From Parvibaculum sp. (GTDB lineage Bacteria > Pseudomonadota > Alphaproteobacteria > Parvibaculales > Parvibaculaceae), in contig NZ_JAHBYN010000001.1 in assembly GCF_019635935.1 (NCBI RefSeq), positions 3,067,532 through 3,131,531 on the forward strand: DNA of 64,000 nt, given 5' to 3'. A model generated the notes under the pieces. The model was not told the origin of the DNA. It saw only the letters and a list, made by a program, of their open reading frames with translations, and searched no databases. Position numbers and translations under genes: made by a program. Shown here one piece after another: positions 29,148 through 35,909 of this stretch (position 1 is the first letter of the stretch; every line of letters starts with the position of its first letter).

Positions 29148-30439
29148 CACCGGACACGATGGCCCCGCCTCTGCACGACGACGAAGCCGGCCCGCTGCGC
29201 TCCGGCATCGACCCGCTGGACGAGCACGCAGCCGTCGACCCCGCCTTGTTCGAACCGCCCGCCGGCGAGCCGCCTTTCGCGCGCACCGTGCTGACGACGC
29301 CGCTTCATCTCGCGGTCGCCGCCGAAAGCCGCGTCAATCGCTGGACGCGCTGGAACGGCTTCACGGTCGCCTCGGTGCTCACCGATACTGACGACGAATA
29401 CCGCGCCCTTCGCGGCGCGGCGGCGCTTGCCGATATTTCGCCGCTCGCCAAATACCGCATCGCAGGGCGCGACGCGCATGTCTATCTCGACCGCCTCGTC
29501 ACGCGCGATCTCGGACCGCTGGCCGTCGACCGCGCGCTGCACGTGCATTTTTGCGAGGAGCACGGGCTGGTGGTCGGCGATGGTCTGCTGTTCCGGCTCG
29601 GCGACGACGAATATCGTCTGGTCACGGAGGAAACGCATCTGGCCTGGCTGATGGACAGCGCCATCGGCCTGCGCGTCCGTGTGGAAGATGTCGGCGACAC
29701 GCTGGCGGCGATGAGCTTGCAAGGCCCGCTCGCCGCGGTCTGCCTCGCCGAGGCAGGCCTCACAGGGATCGAGCGGCTGGCGCCGATGGCCGGCTGCTGG
29801 GCGGCCGCCGCCGGCATGCCGGTCTATGTCAGCCGCACCGGCACGAGCGGCGATCTCGGCTACGAGATCTGGGTCGATCCCGACGACGCACCCCATGTCT
29901 GGCGCTATCTCACCGATGTCGGCGCGCCGTTCGGCCTGCGCGCTTCGGGTTTCCGCCTGCGTGAGCTGGCGCGCCTTGAAGCCGGCTTCGCCCGCGCGGG
30001 CCGCGACTGGCTCGGCGCCTTCGCCGCCATCGACCCCGCTCATGCGCGCACGCCCTTCGAACTGGGCGCGGGCCATCACGTCGCCTTTGACAAACCGTTC
30101 TTCAACGGCCGCGCGGCGCTTACCCGTCTCGCGGCGGCGCCGGCCCGCAGGCTGGTCCGCCTCGCGATCGAGGGGCTCGAGCCGGCGCGGTTCGTGGGCG
30201 TTCACGCAAACGGCCGCCAGGTCGGCATCGCCACCACCAGCGGTTTCTCGCCCGCGCTCGGCCAGAATATCGCGCTGGCGACGCTCGAGGCGGGGTCGCC
30301 CACGGCCGGGCTGACGGTCGATGCCGAAATCCGCGACGAACTCGCGGTTCGCCGCGTGTCGCTGCCCGCCCGCGTGGTGGACGAACCCTTCTGGGCGCCC
30401 GCCCGCCGCCGCGCGGTTCCGGCGCCCCTGACCGCCTGA
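29144..30439 (+). CDS. GcvT-like aminomethyltransferase family protein
   Basis: A 431-residue protein whose start overlaps the previous stop. It carries the folate-binding GcvT fold: YRALRGAAALADISPLAKYR, GRDAHVYLDRLVTRDLGPLA, a middle SRTGTSGDLGYEIWVDPDD and RLRELARLEAGFARAGRDW, then the C-terminal beta-barrel (LEPARFVGVHANGRQVGIAT). GcvT-type proteins pass one-carbon units from amines to tetrahydrofolate. In sarcosine or dimethylglycine dehydrogenases this fold is fused to a flavoprotein; here it is separate but translationally coupled to two flavoproteins. A demethylating complex is a reasonable inference, with the substrate unknown. Confidence 0.83.
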   Translation: MTPDTMAPPLHDDEAGPLRSGIDPLDEHAAVDPALFEPPAGEPPFARTVLTTPLHLAVAAESRVNRWTRWNGFTVASVLTDTDDEYRALRGAAALADISPLAKYRIAGRDAHVYLDRLVTRDLGPLAVDRALHVHFCEEHGLVVGDGLLFRLGDDEYRLVTEETHLAWLMDSAIGLRVRVEDVGDTLAAMSLQGPLAAVCLAEAGLTGIERLAPMAGCWAAAAGMPVYVSRTGTSGDLGYEIWVDPDDAPHVWRYLTDVGAPFGLRASGFRLRELARLEAGFARAGRDWLGAFAAIDPAHARTPFELGAGHHVAFDKPFFNGRAALTRLAAAPARRLVRLAIEGLEPARFVGVHANGRQVGIATTSGFSPALGQNIALATLEAGSPTAGLTVDAEIRDELAVRRVSLPARVVDEPFWAPARRRAVPAPLTA

Positions 30440-30494
30440 AACTTCCTTTTCCGCCACCGACGGAATTCCCGGCCCCCGCCGTTGATTGAATAAC

Positions 30495-30556
30495 GAGCGG
30501 CCGGCAGGCGTTTCTGCCCATTAGCCCCCCGAACGGCAAAGCCCGGCCGGCCGCTC
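30495..30556. repeat. Inverted repeat upstream of the EF-hand gene (outer hairpin)
   Basis: GAGCGGCCGGC at 30495-30505 and GCCGGCCGCTC at 30546-30556 are perfect 11-base arms with a 40-base spacer. They start 55 bases after the aminomethyltransferase stop and could end that transcript or form part of the EF-hand leader. No T-run follows on either strand, so a simple intrinsic terminator is not supported. Confidence 0.55.
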
Positions 30557-30613
30557 GGGTTCCCGGAGCCCGCGATGCCGAAGTTGGCGCGTCCGCGAAG
30601 CTTCGGGAACCCG
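30556..30613. repeat. Second inverted repeat in the EF-hand leader
   Basis: CGGGTTCCCG at 30556-30565 and CGGGAACCCG at 30604-30613 form 10-base arms. Inside lie the shorter pair CCGAAG (about 30578-30583) and CTTCGG (30601-30606), which competes with the outer pairing. The structure ends about 40 bases before the EF-hand start codon. Adjacent, partly exclusive hairpins are compatible with a regulated leader, but nothing shows its ligand. Confidence 0.5.
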
Positions 30614-30654
30614 GAAAACCCAGGGGTACAGACCTGGAAAACAAGGAATTAGAG

Positions 30655-31383
30655 ATGCGCAAACTGAAATATGGACTTCTTGGCGGTGCAGCGGCTCTTG
30701 CGGTCGCCGTCGCTCTTCCGATGACCGCTTCCGCCTGGGGCGGCAAGGGCCATCACGGCGGCAAGATGTTCGAGATGCTCGATACCGACAAGGACGGCGC
30801 GATCACCGCCGCCGAGTTCGGTGCGCATGTCGAGAAGCGCTTTGCGAAGATGGACGCCGATGGCGACGGATTCCTCACCAAGGACGAAATGACCGCCGCG
30901 CGCGAAGAGATGCGCACGAAATGGCGGGACCGCCGCGCTGGCACGGCCGAAGAGCGTTTCGCGGCAATGGATGCCGATGACGACGGCAAGGTGACGCTTC
31001 AGGAAATGAAGGACGCGGTCGCAAGCCGCATGGCCGAACACAAGAAGGATGGCGCGGAAAAGCGCGGCGAACGCCATGCAGCGCGCATTGAAAAGCATTT
31101 CAGCGCCATGGACGCCGACGGCGACGGCGCCCTGACGCTGGAGGAAATGCAGGCCGCCAAGAACCGCCCGCATCGTGGAGAGCGCGCCGAAGGCAAGCCG
31201 GAAGGCAAGGAGCGGGGCGACCGCTTCGCCCGTCTCGACACCGATGGCGACGGCCGTATCTCGAAGGACGAGTTCCTGGCCGGCAGCCAGAAGATGTTCG
31301 AACGCATGGACAAGAACAATGACGGCAAGATCGAGCGCAATGAAATGCGCGGCGGTCATGGCAAGAAGTCGAAATCCGAGTAA
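30655..31383 (+). CDS. Secreted EF-hand calcium-binding protein, six EF loops
   Basis: A 242-residue protein with a signal peptide (MRKLKYGLLGGAAALAVAVA then LPMTASA). Six canonical 12-residue loops start at residues 43 (DTDKDGAITAAE), 67 (DADGDGFLTKDE), 106 (DADDDGKVTLQE), 153 (DADGDGALTLEE), 195 (DTDGDGRISKDE) and 219 (DKNNDGKIERNE), all with the 1-3-5-12 acidic ligands. The linkers are unusually rich in Lys, Arg and Glu. It should bind Ca2+ or another divalent ion in the periplasm. It precedes an ECF sigma factor and a CnrX-like metal sensor on the same strand, which suggests a shared response to metal or envelope ions. Confidence 0.9.
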   Translation: MRKLKYGLLGGAAALAVAVALPMTASAWGGKGHHGGKMFEMLDTDKDGAITAAEFGAHVEKRFAKMDADGDGFLTKDEMTAAREEMRTKWRDRRAGTAEERFAAMDADDDGKVTLQEMKDAVASRMAEHKKDGAEKRGERHAARIEKHFSAMDADGDGALTLEEMQAAKNRPHRGERAEGKPEGKERGDRFARLDTDGDGRISKDEFLAGSQKMFERMDKNNDGKIERNEMRGGHGKKSKSE

Positions 31384-31489
31384 TCTCGGGGTCCGGTTTC
31401 GAAATGCGGAGGATGCTGGCGAAATCCGGCATCCTCCCGCGACCGTCCGGCGGCTTCGTCCGCGGGGACGGCAAGGAGGGGTCTTTCGG

Positions 31490-32071
31490 TTGGACGCAGC
31501 GTCGGATGACGATCTGGTGGCCGCCGTTGCCAAAGGCGACGAGGCTTCCTGTCGTCTGCTGATGGAGCGGCATCTGCCGCGCATGGTCGCGCTGGCCCGC
31601 CGCATGCTCGGCAACCAGGCGGACGCCGAGGACGTGGCGCAGGAGGTTTTCCTGCGCGTCTGGACCCATGCCGAACGCTGGCAGCCGGGCAGGGCGCAAT
31701 TCGGCACCTGGCTTCACCGCGTGGCCACCAATCTCTGTCTCGACCGCCTGCGCAAGCGCCGGCCCGAGAACATCGACGACATTCCCGAACCCGCAAGCAG
31801 CGATCCGCGTCCGGACGAAAATCTGGAACGCCGCGAACTGGCCGAACGGGTGGAAGCCGCCTTGCAGGCGCTCCCCGAACGTCAGCGCACGGCCATCGTG
31901 CTTTCTCATTATCAGGGCCTCACGAACATTGAGGCGGCTGAAATTCTCGAAATCAGCGTCGAAGCCGTGGAATCGCTCCTCGGCCGCGCCCGGCGGCAGC
32001 TTCGCCTGGCGCTGGCGACGGAAAAGGACGAGGTGCTGCGTTCAAACCAGCGAAGCGCCTCAAATGTTTGA
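31490..32071 (+). CDS. ECF-type RNA polymerase sigma factor
   Basis: About 193 residues from a TTG at 31490 that has GGAGGGG upstream; the frame is open earlier but without family residues. Region 2 is LLMERHLPRMVALARRMLGN followed by AEDVAQEVFLRVWTHAERW, and region 4 is LPERQRTAIVLSHYQGLTNI then EISVEAVESLLGRARRQLRL. There is no region 1.1 or 3. Such factors redirect RNA polymerase when freed from a membrane anti-sigma. The two following genes have the right form for anti-sigma and periplasmic sensor. Confidence 0.92.
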   Translation: MDAASDDDLVAAVAKGDEASCRLLMERHLPRMVALARRMLGNQADAEDVAQEVFLRVWTHAERWQPGRAQFGTWLHRVATNLCLDRLRKRRPENIDDIPEPASSDPRPDENLERRELAERVEAALQALPERQRTAIVLSHYQGLTNIEAAEILEISVEAVESLLGRARRQLRLALATEKDEVLRSNQRSASNV

Positions 32072-32092
32072 AGGCATACGGAAACCGGAACA

Positions 32093-32590
32093 ATGACGAA
32101 CGAAATCACGATTGAGCGCCTGAAGGAGATTGTCGACGCATGGGGTGCGTCGCCGTCCCGCTGGCCGGAGGCGGAGCGCGGACCGGCCGAAGCGCTGCTC
32201 GCGGCGTCTTCGGACGCGCGTGGTCTGGTTGCCGAGGCGCAACGTCTCGACGCGCTGCTCGACGCCGCGCCGGTCGAGGCGCCGTCCGCGGCGCTGATGG
32301 CGCGGCTGATGGCCGCCCGCCCGCGCGCCGCTGCAAGCGCAACCCCCCGTACGGTCGCCGAACCGCGCGGCTGGTGGCGTGCATTTGTCGACGCGGTCTG
32401 GCCCGATGGCTCGCCGGCTGTTGCCGCGGGCACGCTGGCGGCCTCCATCATGCTCGGCGTCATGGTCGGCAGCGCTGCCGACTTCTCGCCTCTGACCGGC
32501 GCGGAAACCGCCGCCGCAACGACGACAGACGACCAGCTGATCGCGCTGGCGATGGCCGACCTGGACTGGCCCGAGGAGTGGATGCAATGA
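32093..32590 (+). CDS. Putative membrane anti-sigma factor
   Basis: A 165-residue protein with a roughly 100-residue cytoplasmic part (ERLKEIVDAWGASPSRWPEA, a helical ALMARLMAARPRA), one membrane helix near residues 104-123 (AVAAGTLAASIMLGVMVG) and a short periplasmic tail ending DLDWPEEWMQ. There is no zinc HxxxCxxC motif. Placement (21 bp after the sigma gene, stop overlapping the next start) and topology are those of an anti-sigma such as CnrY, but sequence identity to a known anti-sigma family was not recognised. Confidence 0.65.
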   Translation: MTNEITIERLKEIVDAWGASPSRWPEAERGPAEALLAASSDARGLVAEAQRLDALLDAAPVEAPSAALMARLMAARPRAAASATPRTVAEPRGWWRAFVDAVWPDGSPAVAAGTLAASIMLGVMVGSAADFSPLTGAETAAATTTDDQLIALAMADLDWPEEWMQ

Positions 32591-33117
32591 GCGAAACACC
32601 CGAAACGTCGTCCGCAAAGACGCCCCGCCGCTGGCTCGGCCCGGCGCTGCTCGGCTCGCTGGCGTTGAACTTTTTTCTGATCGCGCTGATGGCGGTGCCT
32701 CTCGTCATGGGACCGCCGGATGGCAAGCGGCCCGGATCGCCCGGCATGTCGGGCATGTTCCACAGCCTCAAGGATCTGCCGCGCGAAGATCGCGAGGCGA
32801 TCCGTCAGGCGATGCGCGGGCACTTCCCGGCAATCCGGCCGCATCTGCACGACATGGGTGCGGCGCGCACCGCGCTTGCCGATGCGCTCGCCGCCGATCC
32901 TTACGACGAGGCCGCCGCGCGTGCCGCCTTCGACACGATGGACGAGGCGATGCGCGAGATGACGGCCGTCACCCGCGACGCTATGCTGGCCGGGTTCGCG
33001 AAGCTGACGCCCGAACAACGCGAGCGCATGGCGCAGGCGATGCGTGACGGCGGCGATCGTTACAAGCCGCGCTGGCGCGAACGTCGGGAAGAAGGTCGCG
33101 GCGAACCGCGGGACTGA
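32587..33117 (+). CDS. Periplasmic metal/stress sensor, CnrX/CpxP-like
   Basis: A 176-residue protein starting in an ATGA overlap. One N-terminal membrane helix (residues 17-40) anchors a periplasmic four-helix region: LKDLPREDREAIRQAMRGHF, MGAARTALADALAADPYDEA, FDTMDEAMREMTAVTRDAM and FAKLTPEQRERMAQAMRDGG. This hairpin pattern with LTPEQRERM is that of the heavy-metal-sensor/Spy-CpxP superfamily, including CnrX, which senses Ni/Co and controls a sigma factor through CnrY. The tail is basic. Together with the two genes before it this resembles a CnrYXH unit; the metal is unknown. Confidence 0.78.
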   Translation: MSETPETSSAKTPRRWLGPALLGSLALNFFLIALMAVPLVMGPPDGKRPGSPGMSGMFHSLKDLPREDREAIRQAMRGHFPAIRPHLHDMGAARTALADALAADPYDEAAARAAFDTMDEAMREMTAVTRDAMLAGFAKLTPEQRERMAQAMRDGGDRYKPRWRERREEGRGEPRD

Positions 33118-33131
33118 CAGACACCGGCTGG

Positions 33132-33152
33132 CCGTTCCGGCTTCCGGAACGG
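33132..33152 (+). terminator. Hairpin between the sigma operon and the PuuB-like gene
   Basis: CCGTTCCGG (33132-33140) pairs with CCGGAACGG (33144-33152) around a CTT triloop. It lies 14 bases after the sensor stop and ends just before the ribosome binding site of the next gene. No T-run follows, so it may be a partial terminator, an mRNA stabiliser or a translation-control hairpin. Confidence 0.4.
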
Positions 33153-33163
33153 GCGGGGTGAAT

Positions 33164-34504
33164 ATGAGCTGGTACCATCCGGGCATGTACGACGCGGGCG
33201 TGCCCGTCGGCAGCTTCTGGGAAGAGGAAGCGCCGCCGCTCGGCCCCGGCATCGATCGCGGGCCCGTCGGCAACGAAACCTGCGACGTCGCAATTGTCGG
33301 CGGCGGCTACACCGGCCTCTCCTGCGCGCTGCATCTGGCGCGCGATTTCAACATCGATGTCCGTCTCGTCGAAGCCGGCCCGCTCGCCTGGGGCGCTTCG
33401 GGCCGCAATGGCGGCTTCTGCACCTATCCGCCTTCGGGTCTCGGGCCGGGCGAACTCATCGCCCGCTATGGCGAGGCCGAGGCGAAACGCTTCATTGCCT
33501 CGCAGGTCGAAGCGGTCGATCTCGTCCGCGCGCTGGCGCATGACGAAAATATCGACCTCCAGCCGCAAGGCGACGGCACACTGCATGTCGCGCACCATCC
33601 GGCGATGTTCGCCGCGCTCGAAACTGAACGCGATCTGCTGAACGGCATGTTCGGCATTCCGGCCCGCCTGATGACGCGCGAGGAAGTCGCCGAAAGTGAA
33701 TACGATTCAACCGAACAGTTCGGCGCGTTGCACAATCCTGTCGGCTTCGGCCTGCAGCCGCTGCGTTTTGCCCGCGGTCTCGCCGCCGCCGCCGCCCGCG
33801 CCGGTGCGAAACTGCACGGGTCTTCGCCTGTCTCCCATCGCGAAAAATCGGGCGGCTGGCATCATCTGGCAACGCCCGCCGGCACGCTGCGCGCCCGCCG
33901 TGTCGTCGTCGCCACCAACGGCTTCACCCGCGACGACGTCGCGCCCGGCCTTGCGCGCAATCTCGTGCCGGTGATGTCCAACATCGTCGTCACGCGCCCG
34001 CTGACCGCCGCCGAACTTGCGGCGCAGAACTGGCGCACCGAACGTCCTTGCGCCAACACGCGCCGCCTCCTGTTCTACTACCGCATGTTGCCCGGCAACC
34101 GCTTCCTCTTCGGCGCGCGCGGCGACCTGACCGGCCGCCCGGAAGACGCCGTGAAAATGCGCCGCTTCATGGAGCGCCGTCTCGGCGAGGTTTTTCCCGG
34201 TTGGCGCCATGTCGATATCGCGCATAGCTGGCGCGGCTTCGTCTGCATGACGGCGCGGCTCACACCCTCGATCGGCCGCATGGACGACGATGAGAGTGTC
34301 TATTTCGCGCTCGCCTATCACGGCGACGGCGTTTCGGCCGCCCCCTGGTCCGGACGCCTTGTGGCGCAACTCATTGGCGGCAAAGCCGAATTGGCCGATA
34401 TTCCGGCGCCGATGCGCGGCCGCCCGCCGTCCATTCCTTTTCCGGCGCTGCGGCGCTGGTATCTGCAGGGGGCTCTCGGCTACTATCGCCTCCGGGACAA
34501 ATAA
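33164..34504 (+). CDS. DAO-family FAD oxidoreductase, gamma-glutamylputrescine oxidase (PuuB)-like
   Basis: A 446-residue flavoprotein with ATG at 33164 after GGGCGGGGTG. It begins MSWYHPGMYDAG, then the FAD site CDVAIVGGGYTGLSCALHLA, the ASGRNGGFC loop and, near the end, RGFVCMTARLTPSIGRMDDD then YFALAYHGDGVS. This layout with WYHP...AGDAG-type start is that of PuuB/OrdL oxidases, which oxidise gamma-glutamyl amines. It is 12 bp upstream of a PuuA-like ligase, which strengthens the assignment. The aldehyde dehydrogenase and amidase expected for a full Puu route are not in this window. Confidence 0.82.
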   Translation: MSWYHPGMYDAGVPVGSFWEEEAPPLGPGIDRGPVGNETCDVAIVGGGYTGLSCALHLARDFNIDVRLVEAGPLAWGASGRNGGFCTYPPSGLGPGELIARYGEAEAKRFIASQVEAVDLVRALAHDENIDLQPQGDGTLHVAHHPAMFAALETERDLLNGMFGIPARLMTREEVAESEYDSTEQFGALHNPVGFGLQPLRFARGLAAAAARAGAKLHGSSPVSHREKSGGWHHLATPAGTLRARRVVVATNGFTRDDVAPGLARNLVPVMSNIVVTRPLTAAELAAQNWRTERPCANTRRLLFYYRMLPGNRFLFGARGDLTGRPEDAVKMRRFMERRLGEVFPGWRHVDIAHSWRGFVCMTARLTPSIGRMDDDESVYFALAYHGDGVSAAPWSGRLVAQLIGGKAELADIPAPMRGRPPSIPFPALRRWYLQGALGYYRLRDK

Positions 34505-34516
34505 GCTTGGAAAATC

Positions 34517-35902
34517 ATGAGTGACCGGCAAAAACTCACTCCTCCGGAGTGGGCGACCTTGGGCGAATTCAACGCATTCCTCGCCGAGCATGGCGAGATC
34601 GATTATCTCGATGCCATTTTCGTCGATATGTGCGGCACCGTGCGCGGCAAGCGCTTCCCCTCGGAAGAGGCGGACAAGGTGTTCGGCGACGGCGTGCAGA
34701 TGCCGCAGTCGATTTATTTCTTCGACGTAACGGGCGTCAACGAAGACATCCTCGGCATGGGCTTCTCCGACGGCGATCCGGATGCGCAGTCGCATCCCGT
34801 TGCCGGTTCCATTGTTCCGGTGCCCTGGGCGTCGATGAAGCAGGCGCAGGTGCTGATGACCATGGTCGACGAGGACGGTTCGCCGCTCCTTCTCGAACCG
34901 CGCAATGTCCTCGCCAATGTCGTGAAGAAGCTCGAGGACATCGGCCTCAAGGCGACGGTCGCCTGCGAATTCGAATTCTATCTTCTCGACAAGGACATGG
35001 ACCGCAAGGGCCGCCCGCAGCCGCCGGTCAATCCCGCAACGGGCGCGCGTGAAACCGCGCATGAAGTCTATGGCATCACCGAGCTCGACGGTTTCATGGC
35101 GCTCCTGAAGGAGATAGACGAAGCCGCCGCCGCGCAGGGCGTGCCCGCTTCCGGCGCGACGGCCGAGTTTGCGCCCGGTCAGTACGAGATCAACCTGAAG
35201 CATGAGGACGATGCCATCCGCGCCGGCGATCATGCCGTCATGCTGCGCCATCTGATCGGCGCCATCGCCCGCAAGCACAATTTCCTCGCGAGCTTCATGG
35301 CCAAACCCTTTGTCGACCAGACCGGCAACGGCATGCATGTCCATTGCTCGGTGATGGATGAGAAGGGCAACAACATCTTCAACGACGGCACCGACGAGGG
35401 TTCGCTGAAATTGCGCCACGCGATCGGCGGGCTGCAGGCAACGCTCGGCGACGCGATGGCCTTCTTCGCGCCGAACCTCAATTCCTTCCGCCGCTTCGGG
35501 CCCAATCTCTTCGTGCCGGTCAACCGCACCTGGGGCTACAACAACCGCTCCGTTGCCTTCCGCGTGCCCAACGGTTCGGCGGAATCGCGCCGCGTCGAAC
35601 ATCGCGTCTCGGGCGCCGACGCCAATCCTTATCTGGTGCTAGCCGCCATCCTCGCCGGCATCCACCACGGCATCGTCAACGAAATCGATCCCGGCGAACC
35701 GGCCGAGGGCAATGCCTGCGAGATCATGGACGAAGGCATCCCCTTCTTCCTGCCCAGCGCATTGAAGCGCCTGCGCAACTCCGACGTCATGCGCGAATAC
35801 TTCGGCGACCGTTACGTCGACGTCTACGCCGAAACCAAGATGCTCGAATACGACAAGTTCCAGCGCGCCATCTCGCCGCTGGAATATGACTGGTATTTGT
35901 AG
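34517..35902 (+). CDS. Glutamine-synthetase-family gamma-glutamyl-amine ligase (PuuA-like)
   Basis: A 461-residue GS-fold enzyme. Metal and substrate residues are present: CEFEFYLL and GQYEINLKHEDD (glutamates), TGNGMHVHCSVMDE (histidine), NRTWGYNNRSVAFRVPNGSA (arginines) and SRRVEHRVSGADANPYL. The N-terminus DYLDAIFVDMCGTVRGKRFP, with C in the beta-grasp part, is the PuuA/GlnA4 type rather than the true glutamine synthetase. It should couple glutamate to an amine with ATP, making the substrate of the oxidase encoded just upstream. GlnE in this window regulates true GS, not this branch. Confidence 0.85.
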   Translation: MSDRQKLTPPEWATLGEFNAFLAEHGEIDYLDAIFVDMCGTVRGKRFPSEEADKVFGDGVQMPQSIYFFDVTGVNEDILGMGFSDGDPDAQSHPVAGSIVPVPWASMKQAQVLMTMVDEDGSPLLLEPRNVLANVVKKLEDIGLKATVACEFEFYLLDKDMDRKGRPQPPVNPATGARETAHEVYGITELDGFMALLKEIDEAAAAQGVPASGATAEFAPGQYEINLKHEDDAIRAGDHAVMLRHLIGAIARKHNFLASFMAKPFVDQTGNGMHVHCSVMDEKGNNIFNDGTDEGSLKLRHAIGGLQATLGDAMAFFAPNLNSFRRFGPNLFVPVNRTWGYNNRSVAFRVPNGSAESRRVEHRVSGADANPYLVLAAILAGIHHGIVNEIDPGEPAEGNACEIMDEGIPFFLPSALKRLRNSDVMREYFGDRYVDVYAETKMLEYDKFQRAISPLEYDWYL

Positions 35903-35909
35903 GGGAGCG

